Positions 33,748 through 44,600 of a DNA stretch of 64,000 nt are shown here, one piece after another; within the stretch, counting starts at the first letter, position 1; the number at the start of each line of letters is the position of its first letter. Below the pieces are notes generated by a model. It searched no databases and had not been told where the DNA came from. It worked only from the letters and a program-made list of their open reading frames with translations. Location of the stretch: positions 453,048 to 517,047 of the forward strand of contig JADJUF010000008.1 of NCBI GenBank assembly GCA_016717005.1, in the 5' to 3' direction. The position numbers and the translations under genes were made by a program. This DNA comes from Myxococcales bacterium (GTDB lineage Bacteria > Myxococcota_A > Polyangia > Haliangiales > Haliangiaceae).

Positions 33748-34928
33748 AGACGCTCGGCGTGCTGGTGGTCGCGGCGCTGGCCGTGACCGGGTGCCGTCGC
33801 GACGACGCGGCGGTGACCCTGTGGCACGCCTACGACAAGGACGAGCGGGCCGCGCTCGAGGCCCTGGCCGCCGACTGGAACGAGGCCCACCCCGAGCGCC
33901 GCCTCGAGCTGGTGGCGATGCCGTACGACGGGTTCGGCGACAAGCTCGGCAGCGCGATCCCCAACGGCAACGGCCCCGACCTGTTCATCTACTCGCAGGA
34001 TCGCCTGGGCGACTGGACCGCGGCCGGCGTGCTCGAGCCGATCGAGTTCTGGATCGACGACGCCACCGCCGCGCGGTACACGCCCGAGGCGCTGGCGGGC
34101 CTGGCCTACCACGACGCGCTCTGGGGCCTCCCGGTCGCGGTCAAGTCGCTGGCGCTGTTCGTCCGCACCGACCTGGTGCCGGTGCCGCCGCGCACGACCG
34201 ACGAGCTGTTCGCGATGGCCCCGGCGCTGACCGCGCGCGGCATCTTCGCGCTGGCCTACCCGGTCGACGATCTCTACGCCCACGCGGCGTGGCTGCACGG
34301 CTTCGGCGGCCGCGCGATGGACGGCGATCAGCCGACGATCGCGACCGCGCCGGCGGTGGCGGCCGCGGCGTTCGCGCGCGAGCTGGTCGACCGCAAGGTC
34401 GTGCCGAAAGACGCCGACGGCGCGTTGACCGCGACCCTGTTCGCCGAGGGCAAGGCGGCGATGGCGATGTCGGGGCCGTGGTTCATCGCCGACATCCCCG
34501 AAGGAGTCCCGTACACGATCACGACGCTGCCGATCGTCAGCGCCACCGGGGAGGCGGCCGCGCCGTTCCTCGGCACCGAGGGCGTCATGATGAGCGCCCG
34601 CGCCCGCGACAAGGACGCGGCGATCGCCGTGGCGCTGGCGCTGACCAGCGACGACGCCGCCGCCAGCCGCGCCCGCCGGGCCGGCCAGGTCGTGCCCAAC
34701 CCCGGCGCGTACCAGGGCGAGCTCGCCGACGACGCCACGCTCGCGAGCTTCCGGCGCCAGCTCGCGCACACCGTGCCGATGCCGGTGTCCCCGGCGATGC
34801 GGGCGGTCTGGACCCCGTACAAGAACGCGCTCGGCCAGATCGTGACCGGCGCGGCGTCGCCGTCGGCCGCGCTCGAGCGCGCCGCCAAGGACATCGCCAC
34901 CTACTCGCGCACCGAGGCCCCGAAGTGA
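33744..34928 (+). CDS. Sugar-binding lipoprotein of the ABC importer (MalE-like)
   Basis: 394 residues. Lipoprotein signal ending in the lipobox AVTGC, then an extracellular solute-binding protein family 1 fold: VTLWHAYDKDERAALEALAA, PDLFIYSQDRLGDWTAAGVL, GLPVAVKSLALFVRTDL, FAEGKAAMAMSGPWFIADI. These are maltose-type binding-protein landmarks, so an oligosaccharide (maltodextrin or trehalose-like) is the likely ligand, by inference. It overlaps the ATPase gene by ATGA and the first permease by GTGA, giving fixed operon stoichiometry. Confidence 0.93.
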   Translation: MKTLGVLVVAALAVTGCRRDDAAVTLWHAYDKDERAALEALAADWNEAHPERRLELVAMPYDGFGDKLGSAIPNGNGPDLFIYSQDRLGDWTAAGVLEPIEFWIDDATAARYTPEALAGLAYHDALWGLPVAVKSLALFVRTDLVPVPPRTTDELFAMAPALTARGIFALAYPVDDLYAHAAWLHGFGGRAMDGDQPTIATAPAVAAAAFARELVDRKVVPKDADGALTATLFAEGKAAMAMSGPWFIADIPEGVPYTITTLPIVSATGEAAAPFLGTEGVMMSARARDKDAAIAVALALTSDDAAASRARRAGQVVPNPGAYQGELADDATLASFRRQLAHTVPMPVSPAMRAVWTPYKNALGQIVTGAASPSAALERAAKDIATYSRTEAPK

Positions 34929-36505
34929 CCGCGGGCGATCTCCGACGGGCGCTGCGCGACGTCGCGGTGATCGGCGCGATCCTGTGGCTGGTCGTGGTCA
35001 CGGCGTTCGTGCGCGCGCGCAACCAGGACGCGACCCGAGCGGCGCTCGACCACGCGCAGGCCGCGGCCGCGGCGGTGGCCAGCGGCGCCACGCCGGTGGT
35101 CGCGACCGCGGCCGCGGCGGTCGTCGGCGCGCCGGTTGCGAGCAAGCGCTATTCGTTCTTGCGCCGGAGGACCGCGCGCACCGCCACCGGCGTGCGCCCC
35201 CTGGGCGGCCCGACGGCGCCCGCCACCGACAAGCTCCTGTACGACGCCGCTGGGCGCTTCGAGCAGGACGGCGCGTTCGCCGCGCTCCTGCCCGACGGCA
35301 CCGGTCGCGCGGTCGCCGCGGTCGCGACCGACCGGGGCCCAGCGGTCGCGATCACCGCCTCCGCCGAGCCGCGCGCGCCGTTACCGTGGCTGGCGCTGCT
35401 GGGCCTGGTCGGGCTGTCGCTGGTCGTCGCCGGGGCCGGCGCCAGCCTCGGCGGCCGGGCCCGCGGGGTCGGGGTCGGGGTCGGGCTGGCGACCTGGGCG
35501 CTGCCGGCCGCGTCCTGGGGCGGGGCCGCGCTGACGATCGCCGTGCTGGCGATCGCGATCGGCGGCGGCTGGGCCCACGCCCGCCACGCCACCGACCGGG
35601 TCGGCGCCTCGATCCGCGCGCACAAGGTCGCGCTCAGCTTCCTGGCCCCGGCCGGCGTCGCGATGATCGTCCTGGTCGTGGTGCCGTTCGCGGTCGGCCT
35701 GACGCTCGGCTTCTACGACCACCACCACGGGCGCTGGACCTTCGTCGGCCTCGCCAACTTCAAGCGCATCCTGTCGGGCGACGGCCACAGCCTGTCCGAC
35801 CCGCTCAACTTCTGGTTCATCCTCGGCGTGACCCTGGCGTGGACGTTCGTGAACGTGCTCCTGCACGTCACGTTCGGCACGCTCTTCGCCTTGATCCTTC
35901 GCCAGCCGTGGCTCCGGGCCAAGGGCGCGTGGCGGGTGCTCCTGATCGTGCCGTGGGCGGTGCCCAACTACATCACCGCGCTGATCTGGAAGGGCATGTT
36001 CGCCGGCGAGTACGGCGCGATCAACTCGATCCTGTCGGGCCTCGGCCTCGACCGCGTGTCGTGGTTCTCGTCGTGGGCGACCGCGTTCTCGGCCAACGTC
36101 GCCACCAACACCTGGCTGGGCTTCCCGTTCATGATGGTCGTGGCGCTGGGCGCGCTCGAGTCGATCCCGAAGGAGCTCGAGGAGGCGGCCGAGGTCGACG
36201 GCGCCAGCTCGTGGCAGCGGTTCCGCGAGATCACCCTGCCCCACCTCAAGCCGGCGCTGGGTCCGGCGATCGTGCTCGGCTCGATCTGGACGTTCAACAT
36301 GTTCAACGTCATCGAGCTGGTGTCAGGCGGCAAGCCCGGCGGCTCGACCGACATCCTCGTCACCGACGCCTACCGCTGGGCGTTCGAGCGCGGCGAGCAG
36401 TACGGCATGGCGGCGGCGCTGGGCACGATCATCTTCCTGTTGCTGCGGGCCTGGACGCTGATCGGCCGCGGCCTGACCAAGGGCGACGAGGACCCACGGC
36501 CATGA
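34925..36505 (+). CDS. Sugar ABC permease (MalF-like) with a long N-terminal extension
   Basis: 526 residues with a GTG start. The canonical permease begins only near residue 230 (KVALSFLAPAGVAMIVLVVV) and carries the EAA loop EEAAEVDGASSWQRFREITL. Before it lie one membrane segment (AVIGAILWLVVVTAFV), a ~120-residue presumably periplasmic Ala-rich region, and two or three further membrane segments (LPWLALLGLVGLSLVVAGAG, GAALTIAVLAIAIGGGWA). E. coli MalF also has extra elements, but its large loop lies between TM3 and TM4; this layout differs. The extension might sense or dock the binding protein. Overlaps both neighbours. Confidence 0.9.
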   Translation: MTAGDLRRALRDVAVIGAILWLVVVTAFVRARNQDATRAALDHAQAAAAAVASGATPVVATAAAAVVGAPVASKRYSFLRRRTARTATGVRPLGGPTAPATDKLLYDAAGRFEQDGAFAALLPDGTGRAVAAVATDRGPAVAITASAEPRAPLPWLALLGLVGLSLVVAGAGASLGGRARGVGVGVGLATWALPAASWGGAALTIAVLAIAIGGGWAHARHATDRVGASIRAHKVALSFLAPAGVAMIVLVVVPFAVGLTLGFYDHHHGRWTFVGLANFKRILSGDGHSLSDPLNFWFILGVTLAWTFVNVLLHVTFGTLFALILRQPWLRAKGAWRVLLIVPWAVPNYITALIWKGMFAGEYGAINSILSGLGLDRVSWFSSWATAFSANVATNTWLGFPFMMVVALGALESIPKELEEAAEVDGASSWQRFREITLPHLKPALGPAIVLGSIWTFNMFNVIELVSGGKPGGSTDILVTDAYRWAFERGEQYGMAAALGTIIFLLLRAWTLIGRGLTKGDEDPRP

Positions 36506-37356
36506 GCGTCCGCCGCCCCCGCCTGCCGATCGTGCTGGGCGCGCACGCGCTCCTGGCGATCGCCACGATGACCGTGCTGTACCCGGTCATGCTGGTCGTC
36601 AAGAAGGCGTTCGAGCCCGGCCGCCAGTTTGCGCTGTCGCCGTCGCCGATCCCGCGCCACGTGACGCTCGAGCACTTCCGGACCCTGCTCAGCTCGCGCG
36701 GCAGCCACGGCCAGCTCGCGTTCCTCCACCACACGATCAGCTCGCTCGCGGTCGCGATCGCCACCACCGTCGTCGGCATCGCGCTGTCGTGCACCGCCGC
36801 CTACTCGCTGTCGCGGTTCCGGTTCCCCGGCCGCAAGACCGCGCTCACCAGCTTCCTGGTGGTGCAGATGTTCCCGGCGTCGCTCCTGATGATCCCGCTG
36901 TACGTGCTCTTGCACGAGCTCGGGCTGCTCAACTCGCTCTCGGGCCTGGTGCTGGTCTACTCGACCACCGCGATCCCGTTCTGCGTGTGGACGCTCAAGG
37001 GCTACTTCGACAGCCTGCCACGCGAGCTGTTCGAGGCGGCGCGGGTCGACGGCGCCGGGCCGATCCGGATCTTCTGGACGATCGTCTTGCCCCTGGCCCG
37101 GCCCGGCATCGCGGTGACGGCGCTGTTCTCGTTCATGACCGCGTGGAACGAGTTCATCCTGGCCCAGACGTTCCTCACCGACGAGGGCAAGTACACGCTG
37201 CCGGTGATGCTGAAGTCGTCGGTCGGTCAGTTCACGGCCGACTGGGGCGTGTTCGCGGCCGGCGCGCTCCTGACCAGCCTGCCGGTGATGGCGCTGTTCT
37301 TCGTCGTGCAGAAGTACCTGGTCGGCGGGCTCACCGCCGGCGCCGTCAAGGGCTGA
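36502..37356 (+). CDS. Sugar ABC permease (MalG-like)
   Basis: 284 residues with six predicted membrane helices, starting with IVLGAHALLAIATMTVLYPV. The EAA motif is FEAARVDGAGPIRIFWTIVLPLARPG, split as expected between two helices, and MTAWNEFILAQTFL is typical of MalG/LacG permeases. It pairs with the MalF-like subunit to form the channel. The ATG overlaps the upstream stop (ATGA). It is the last gene of the operon and converges with recJ; the 103-nt gap contains a GC-rich inverted repeat (GGCCGGGCGCCGGCCC region) but no T-run. Confidence 0.94.
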   Translation: MSVRRPRLPIVLGAHALLAIATMTVLYPVMLVVKKAFEPGRQFALSPSPIPRHVTLEHFRTLLSSRGSHGQLAFLHHTISSLAVAIATTVVGIALSCTAAYSLSRFRFPGRKTALTSFLVVQMFPASLLMIPLYVLLHELGLLNSLSGLVLVYSTTAIPFCVWTLKGYFDSLPRELFEAARVDGAGPIRIFWTIVLPLARPGIAVTALFSFMTAWNEFILAQTFLTDEGKYTLPVMLKSSVGQFTADWGVFAAGALLTSLPVMALFFVVQKYLVGGLTAGAVKG

Positions 37357-37459
37357 GCAGCCCCGCGCCTGGTCGAGCCGGCCGGGCGCCGGCCCGCCGG
37401 GACCGCGCGCGGAGGCTTCCGCTGGGCGCCGCGCGACTGACGTGGCTCGGCCGGCGCGG

Positions 37460-39163
37460 TCAGGCGCGGACGAGGTCGCGCAGCTCGAGCTCGACCCGGG
37501 TGCGCCCGTTCCACGCCGACGCGGTCGGCCGGAACGCGACGTCGACCGTCGCGCCGACGCCGGGGTCGCGCTCGCCGAAGCCGAAACCGATCGCGCCGCG
37601 CACGGTGCCGGTGCGCGGGCAGCGCAGCTCGAGCTTGACGTGCGAGCCGTCGCCGACCCGGCGGCTGGTCAGGACCTCGAGCCGGCGCGCGACCAGCCGC
37701 GGCTCGGGGTTGTCCTGGCCGAACGGCCCGAGCTGCGCGAGCTCGCCCACCAGCGCCTCGTCGATCTCGGCCAGCCCGAGCTCGGCGTCGGCGTCGTGCC
37801 CGCTCACCACCGGGCCCGAGCCCTCGGCCAGGACCGCGGCGCCGAGCGCCTCGCGCAGCCGGTCGACCTCGCTGGCGCGCACGGTCAGGCCGGCGGCGGC
37901 GGCGTGGCCGCCGAAGCGCTCGAGCAGCGGCGCGCACGCCGCGAGCGTGCGGTACAGGTCGACGCCGCCGGCGGTGCGCGCCGAGCCGCGGCCGACGCCG
38001 GTCGCGGGATCGATCGCGATCACGAACGCCGGGCGCGCGAACCGATCGACCAGCTTGGCGGCGACGATGCCGACCACGCCCGGCAGCCAGCGATCGCTCG
38101 CGACCACGATCGCCGGCCCGGGCTCGTCGCCGATCGCGGCGAGCGCCTCGACCGTCGCGGCGTCCTGGGCCACCCGGCGCGCGGCGTTGGCGGCCTCGAG
38201 CACCGCGGCCTTGGCCTCGGCCTCGTCGGCGGTCGCGAGCAGGAGCTCGAGCGCGGGCGCCGCGTCGCCGAGCCGGCCCGGGGCGTTGAGCCGCGGCGAC
38301 AGCTTCCACGCCAGCACGTGCTCGTCGACCGCGCGCTCGGGCGCGACCCCGGCCGCGGTCAAGAGCGCCGCCAGGCCGGGCCGCTTGCGCTCGGTGGCGA
38401 GGCGCAGGCCGGCGGTCGCGAGGATGCGGTTCTCGTCGGCCAGCGGCACCAGGTCGGCGATCGTCCCGAGCGCCACCAGGTCGAGCAGGTCGCGCGGATC
38501 CGGCGCGGCGCGGCCGTGGAAGTGGCCCTGCCCGGCGAGGCGGGTGCGCACGGCGGCGGCCAGGTAGAACGCGATGCCGACCGAGGCCATGCCGCGGAAC
38601 GGGAACAGCGAGTCGCTGCGGTGCGGGTTGACCAGCGCCACCGCCGGGTGGACGCCGCGATCCGGCACGGTGTGATGGTCGACGACGACCACGTCGATGC
38701 CGGCGGCCCGGGCGGTCAGGATCGACGGCACGTCGCTGGTGCCGCAGTCCCCGGTGATGATGAGCCCGGGGCCGCCGGCGACAAGCTCCGCGGCGGCCGC
38801 GGCGCCGAAGCCGTAGCCCTCGTCGCGCCGCGCCACGCGCGCGATCACCTCGGCGCCGCACGCGCGCAGGAAGCTGGTCAGCAGCGCGCAGGTGGTGACG
38901 CCGTCGACGTCGTAGTCGCCGAACACCGCGATGCGCTCGCCGCGGAGGACCGCGCGGGTCACGCGATCGGCGGCGGTGGCGAAGCCGGCCATCGGCGCGT
39001 CGCCCTCGGGCGGGCGCAGCCGAGCCAGGCGCGGATCGAGGAACGCCGGCGCGCGCTCCGCGTCGAACCCGCGGCCGATCAGACAGCGCGCGGTGGCCGA
39101 GCGGACCCGCAGGCGCGCGGCCAGGCGCGCGACCGCGGTCTCGTCGAGGGAGCGCACCTGCAC
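37460..39163 (-). CDS. recJ: Single-stranded-DNA-specific exonuclease RecJ
   Basis: 567 residues, matching bacterial RecJ length. DHH phosphoesterase motifs: VFGDYDVDGVTT (motif I), ITGDCGTSD (motif II), VVVDHHTVPD (motif III, DHH), and the DHHA1 motif GRGSARTAGGVDL followed by FGGHAAAAGLTV; the C-terminal OB-like segment includes GPFGQDNPEP. It degrades 5' single strands in recombination and mismatch repair. The GTG start at 39163 is in a sensible position. A perfect dyad and a long repeat tract lie between it and the upstream kinase gene. Confidence 0.96.
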   Translation of the reverse strand: MQVRSLDETAVARLAARLRVRSATARCLIGRGFDAERAPAFLDPRLARLRPPEGDAPMAGFATAADRVTRAVLRGERIAVFGDYDVDGVTTCALLTSFLRACGAEVIARVARRDEGYGFGAAAAAELVAGGPGLIITGDCGTSDVPSILTARAAGIDVVVVDHHTVPDRGVHPAVALVNPHRSDSLFPFRGMASVGIAFYLAAAVRTRLAGQGHFHGRAAPDPRDLLDLVALGTIADLVPLADENRILATAGLRLATERKRPGLAALLTAAGVAPERAVDEHVLAWKLSPRLNAPGRLGDAAPALELLLATADEAEAKAAVLEAANAARRVAQDAATVEALAAIGDEPGPAIVVASDRWLPGVVGIVAAKLVDRFARPAFVIAIDPATGVGRGSARTAGGVDLYRTLAACAPLLERFGGHAAAAGLTVRASEVDRLREALGAAVLAEGSGPVVSGHDADAELGLAEIDEALVGELAQLGPFGQDNPEPRLVARRLEVLTSRRVGDGSHVKLELRCPRTGTVRGAIGFGFGERDPGVGATVDVAFRPTASAWNGRTRVELELRDLVRA

Positions 39164-39216
39164 GGCGGCACCCTAGGCCGGCGGTCTGACACGGCCTCCG
39201 TCGAGCCGGCCCGGAT

Positions 39217-39234
39217 GCTGCACACCTGTGCAGC
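39217..39234. promoter_or_regulatory. Perfect 8-bp-arm dyad upstream of recJ
   Basis: GCTGCACA (39217-39224), a CC centre and TGTGCAGC (39227-39234) form a perfect inverted repeat 54-71 nt upstream of the recJ start. It is an operator-like sequence in the likely promoter zone, immediately beside the repeat tract. Confidence 0.5.
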
Positions 39235-39246
39235 GCACACGACTCC

Positions 39247-39455
<209 letters not shown>

Positions 39456-39456
39456 T

Positions 39457-41490
39457 CTACTTCCGAACGGGCGCTTGCTTCTGCTCGGGGTCCGGCATCT
39501 GCGCAGGCACCTGGGCCTGGATCGGTCCGTCGCCCTGGATGTTGTTGTCATCCTGCGGCGCGGGCGGCTGGGCCTGACTCGGCGCCTGCAATGGCGCGAC
39601 CGACGTGGGCACATTTGCCTTCGCCTGGTTGGGCTCTGGCTTGATCGCCGTCGGCTTGCCGCGGGCCGCCGCGCTGACCACCGGCTTGCGTTGCGGTTTC
39701 GGTGCGGGCTTGGCGTCGCCGACGCTCGGCGGACGGTTCGCGCTGTCTCCGTTGCCGGCCTGGTCCCCGCCGATGACGACCGCCGCGACCGGCGCCGCCG
39801 CACCGGCGCGCGACTCGGCCCAGGCCCCGTCGGTCGAGGCCGCGGCGATCCGGACCAGCGGCCGAGGCTCGGACCAGGCGGTCGCCTCGAGCGTGCAGCG
39901 GCCACCCGCCACTGTGTATTTCGCGCGCTCGCGGCGCACCTCGAGCTGATCGTCGGCCGGGCGATAGACGTACTCGGCGCGCAGCGGGATGTTGCACGAC
40001 GGCTCGTCGGGCGCCTCCTCGACCACGAACGGCTCGGTGGCGGTGAACGCGACCGCGCCCGGGCGCGCCGGCGCGAACGTGAAGAACCGCAGGAACTCCC
40101 GCGGATCGCCGGGCGCGCGGAGCCGGAAGCCCGCGACCTGATCGTCGCGACGCTCGAACGCGCGGAGCTCACCCTCGGGCAGGCGCCACACGCCGTCGAA
40201 GCCGCTCGCGCGGGCCAGGTCGACCCGCAGCTCGGCCGGGCCATCTCCGACGGTGAGCTGGCGCGCCACCGCCACGTAGCCCGGCAGCGACAGCTCGATC
40301 GCCACGGTCTCGCCGGTCGCCGCCGGCACGGTCACCGGGGTCTCGCCGACCCGCTGCCCGCCGCGGGTGACGATCGCCCCCGCGGGGGAGGTCACGATCG
40401 CGACGCCAGCCGTGATCACCGGCTTCGGCGCGGGCGCCGGCGCGCCGCCCGGTGGTCGCGCCGCGTCGCGCCCGAGCACCAGCACCGCGCCGCCCGCGAG
40501 CAGCACCGCCGCGCCGGCGCCGCCGATCCAGCGCGCGCGCCCGCGGCTCGCGACGACGCCGCGCCCGGCCAGCGCGGCCGCGAGCTCCTCGACCAGGAGC
40601 CGCGCGCTCGCGGGCCGCGCGCTCGGCTCCTTGGCCAGCGCCCGCGCGAACACGCGATCGAGCCCGGCCGGCAACGCCGCGCCGGCCGCGGTGGTGACCG
40701 ACGGCACCGCCGCGCGGAAGTGCTGCTCCATCATCGCCGGCAGGCTCGGCGCGTGAAACGGCGCCTTGCCGGTGATCAGCTCGAACGCCAGCACGCCCAG
40801 CGCGTACCGGTCCGAGGCCGCCGTCGCGCCGTCCGCGGTCCACTGCTCGGGCGCCATGTACGCCGGCGTGCCCAGCCACGCCCCCTGCCCGGTCAAGGTC
40901 GCGACCGCGTCACCCTGGGCGTCAGCCACCAGCTTGGCGATCCCGAAGTCGAGCACGTGGGCCGTGGGACGATCGCTGGGCCCGGTGAGCACGATGTTGT
41001 CGGGCTTGAGGTCGCGGTGGATCACGCCCTTGTCGTGCGCCGCGTCGAGCGCGGCGGCGACCTGCTCGAGGATCACCAGCGCCCGGGCCGCTGGCAGCGC
41101 GCCCGCCGCCAGGGTCGCACGCAGCGACTCGCCGTCGAGCAGATCCATCACCAGGTACAGCCGGCCGTCGGCCAGGCGGCCGAGCGCGAACACGTCGACG
41201 ACGTTGGGGTGATCGACCTGGTTGACCGCCCGGGCCTCGCGCAGGAACCGCTCGGCCGACTCGGGGCGGCTGGCCAGGTCGCGGCGCAGCACCTTGATCG
41301 CCACACGCTTGCCGATCACCGGATGGCGGCCGGCGTAGACCTCGCCCATGCCGCCGGCGCCGATCGTGCGTTCGATCACGTAGTCACCCGCGTGCGTGCC
41401 CGCAGCGATCACCTCGCCGTCGACCAGCGGCACGCCGCTCGCCAGCACCGTCGGCTCCTGCCCGAGCGAGTCGGCCGCCATGGCGATCAT
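39457..41490 (-). CDS. Serine/threonine protein kinase with PEGA-like extracellular region
   Basis: About 677 residues. Kinase domain intact: GAGGMGEVYAGRH, VAIKVLRRDL, HRDLKPDNIVL, LDFGIAKLV, GTPAYMAPEQW. A single membrane helix near 345 (GGAGAAVLLAGGAVLVLG) is followed by a PEGA-type segment (VAIVTSPAGAIVTRGGQRVG, TPVTVPAATGETV), a beta-rich sensor-like region with two Cys, and a long Pro/Gln/Lys-rich tail (QAPSQAQPPAPQDDNN, PEQKQAPVRK). Typical of myxobacterial Hanks-type kinases. The start is at 41490 or three codons later (41481). A repeat tract begins directly after the stop. Confidence 0.94.
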   Translation of the reverse strand: MIAMAADSLGQEPTVLASGVPLVDGEVIAAGTHAGDYVIERTIGAGGMGEVYAGRHPVIGKRVAIKVLRRDLASRPESAERFLREARAVNQVDHPNVVDVFALGRLADGRLYLVMDLLDGESLRATLAAGALPAARALVILEQVAAALDAAHDKGVIHRDLKPDNIVLTGPSDRPTAHVLDFGIAKLVADAQGDAVATLTGQGAWLGTPAYMAPEQWTADGATAASDRYALGVLAFELITGKAPFHAPSLPAMMEQHFRAAVPSVTTAAGAALPAGLDRVFARALAKEPSARPASARLLVEELAAALAGRGVVASRGRARWIGGAGAAVLLAGGAVLVLGRDAARPPGGAPAPAPKPVITAGVAIVTSPAGAIVTRGGQRVGETPVTVPAATGETVAIELSLPGYVAVARQLTVGDGPAELRVDLARASGFDGVWRLPEGELRAFERRDDQVAGFRLRAPGDPREFLRFFTFAPARPGAVAFTATEPFVVEEAPDEPSCNIPLRAEYVYRPADDQLEVRRERAKYTVAGGRCTLEATAWSEPRPLVRIAAASTDGAWAESRAGAAAPVAAVVIGGDQAGNGDSANRPPSVGDAKPAPKPQRKPVVSAAARGKPTAIKPEPNQAKANVPTSVAPLQAPSQAQPPAPQDDNNIQGDGPIQAQVPAQMPDPEQKQAPVRK

Positions 41491-41645
41491 CGTAGCGCGT
41501 CGACATCGGCGCGACCGATAGATCGCCCCGGAACCGCCCATGCCCCTGTTTACCGACGCCCGGGGGCCGTGCCACGATGGCTTGATCCAGGGGGCGTGCA
41601 GGTCTTCCTGCGCTCGCCGTGGGGACCATTCACGAGGACTCGCGC

Positions 41646-44600
41646 ATGCAGCCCACTCTCCGTCGCCTCGCGCGCATCGCCGTCGTCACGCTGCTCGGCC
41701 TGTCGCTGTTCGCCGGCTGCGCCGTCGACGCGACCTTCACCCCGATCGTCGACGCCGCCCAGGACGACGGCGGCGGCCCCGACGCCGACGACATCGACGC
41801 GCCGCCCGGCACCGCCGTCCTGACGATCGTCCGCGACGGCACCTCGACCGGCTCGGTGACGTCGAACCCCGGCGGCATCAGCTGTGGCGCCGACTGCTCC
41901 GAGGCGTTCGCCCTCGACACGATGGTGACCCTGACCGCCACGGCCGACACCGGCGCCGAGTTCATGGGCTGGGCCGGCGGCGGCTGCACCGGCACCGACC
42001 CCACCTGCACGGTCACGGTCACCGCGGCGACCACGGTCACCGCCACCTTCGACATCGCCGAGTACCCGGTGACCATCGACCTCGGCGGCTCCGGCACCGG
42101 CACGGTCGCCGGCGCCAGCGCCGGCATCAACTGCCCGGGCACGTGCACCGCGATGGTCCCGCACGGCACCCAGCTGTCGCTGACCGCGTCGACGGGCGCC
42201 AACTCGCTGTTCGTCGGGTGGACGGTCGCGGGCGGCGGGTCCGCGTGCAGCGGCACCGGCTCGTGCACGACCACGATCACCGGGCCCGCCACGGTCACCG
42301 CGACGTTCGCGCTCAACCAGTCGCTCGAGGTCACCAAGGCCGGCTCCGGCTCCGGCACGGTCACGTCGAACCCGACCGGCATCAACTGCGGCGCTGACTG
42401 CTCCGAGACCTACGCGCCCGCCACCTCGGTGACCCTGACCGCGACCCCGGCCGCGGACTCGACCTTCGCCGGCTGGAGCGGCGGCGGCTGCTCGGGCACC
42501 GGCACCTGCGTCGTCGTCGTCAACGGCGCGACGCTGGTGACCGCGACCTTCACGCTGCGCCAGTACACGCTCACGGTCAACAAGGCCGGCCTCGGCGCCG
42601 GCACCGTCACGTCAGCGCCGACCGGGATCAACTGCGGCGCCACCTGCGCGTCGCAGTACGACGCCGGGACGCTGGTGACCTTGACCGCGTCGCCGACCGC
42701 CGGCTCGCTGTTCGCCGGCTGGAGCGGCGGCGGCTGCACCGGCACCAGCACCTGCGCCGTGACGATGGCCGCGGCGACCACGGTCACCGCCACCTTCACG
42801 CCGATCTTGCACACGCTGACCGTGACGCGCACGGGCGCCGGCTCCGGCACCGTCTCCTCGGTCCCCGCGGGCATCAACTGCGGCGCCGACTGCGTCGAGG
42901 ACTACGCCCAGGGCACGATGGTCATGCTCACCGCGGCGCCGAGCGCCGGCTCGACGTTCATGGGCTGGAGCGGCGCGGGCTGCAGCGGCACCGGCGGCTG
43001 CGTCGTGACGATGACCGCCGCCACGACGGTCACCGCGACGTTCACCGCGATGACCGTGACGCTCACGGTCGCCAAGTCCGGCACCGGCACCGGCACGGTC
43101 ACGTCGGCCCCGGCCGGCGTCACCTGCGGCGCCGACTGCAGCGAGGCCTACACCGTCGGCACCGGCGTGACGCTCACGGCCACCGCCGACGTCGGTACCA
43201 CCTTCGCCGGCTGGAGCGGCGGCGGCTGCGCCGGCACCGGCACCTGCATGGTCACGATGAGCATGGCGCAGACGGTCACCGCGACCTTCACGCTGAACAC
43301 CTACCCGGTCACGGTCACCAAGGCCGGCACCGGCGCGGGCACCGTGACGTCATCGCCGGCCGGCATCAACTGCGGCGCCGACTGCGGCCAGGACTTCGGC
43401 CACAACACGATGGTCACGCTCACGGCGGCCCCCGCCGCGGGCTCGACCTTCACCGGCTGGAGCGGCGGCGGCTGCAGCGGCACCGGCACCTGCGCGCTCA
43501 CGGTCACCGCCGCGACCGCGGTCACCGCGACCTTCACGATCGACACCGTCACGCTGACGGTGACCAGGACCGGCACCGGCGCCGGCACGGTCACCTCGTC
43601 GCCGGCGGGCATCAACTGCGGCGCCGACTGCACCGAGACCGTCAACTACGGCACCGTGCTGACCCTCACCGCCACGCCGAGCGCCGGCTCGATCTTCGGC
43701 GGCTGGAGCGGCGGCGGCTGCTCGGGCACTGGCAGCTGCGTCGTCACGGTCACCGCCGCGACGACGGTCACCGCGACGTTCACCCTCGCGCCCTACGCGC
43801 TGTCGGTCGCCAAGGCCGGCACCGGCGCTGGCACGGTCACCTCGGCCCCGGCCGGCATCAACTGCGGCAGCGACTGCACCGAGCCCTACACCAACGGCAC
43901 GGTCGTCACGCTCACCGCGGCGGCGACCGCCGGCTCGACCTTCACCGGCTGGAGCGGCGGCGGCTGCTCCGGCACCGGCACCTGCGCGGTCACGATCACC
44001 GCGGCGATCACCGTCACCGCGACGTTCACGCTCAACACGTACACGCTGGCGGTCACCAAGGCCGGCACCGGCGCCGGCACCGTCACGTCGTCGCCGGCCG
44101 GCATCGCCTGCGGCGCCGACTGCACCGAGGTCATCGGCCACGGCACGATGGTCACGCTCACCGCGACGCCGGTCGCCGGCTCGACCTTCACCAGCTGGAG
44201 CGGCGGCGGCTGCACCGGCACCGGCACCTGCACCGTCACGGTCACCGCCGCGACCACGGTCACCGCGACCTTCACGCTCAACACGTACACGCTCGCGGTC
44301 ACCAAGGCCGGCACCGGCGCTGGCACCGTCACGTCGTCGCCCGCCGGCATCAGCTGCGGCGCCACCTGCTCGACCACGTTCGGCCACGGCACCTCGGTCG
44401 TGCTGACCGCGGCGCCGAGCGCCGGCTCGACCTTCACCGGCTGGAGCGGCGCCTGCACCGGCACCGGCACCTGCAGCGTCGCGATGACCGCCGCCGCCAG
44501 CGTCACGGCGACCTTCACGCTCAACACCTACACGCTGACGGTCGCGAAGAGCGGCACCGGCGCAGGCACGGTCACGTCGGCGCCGGCCGGCATCAACTGC

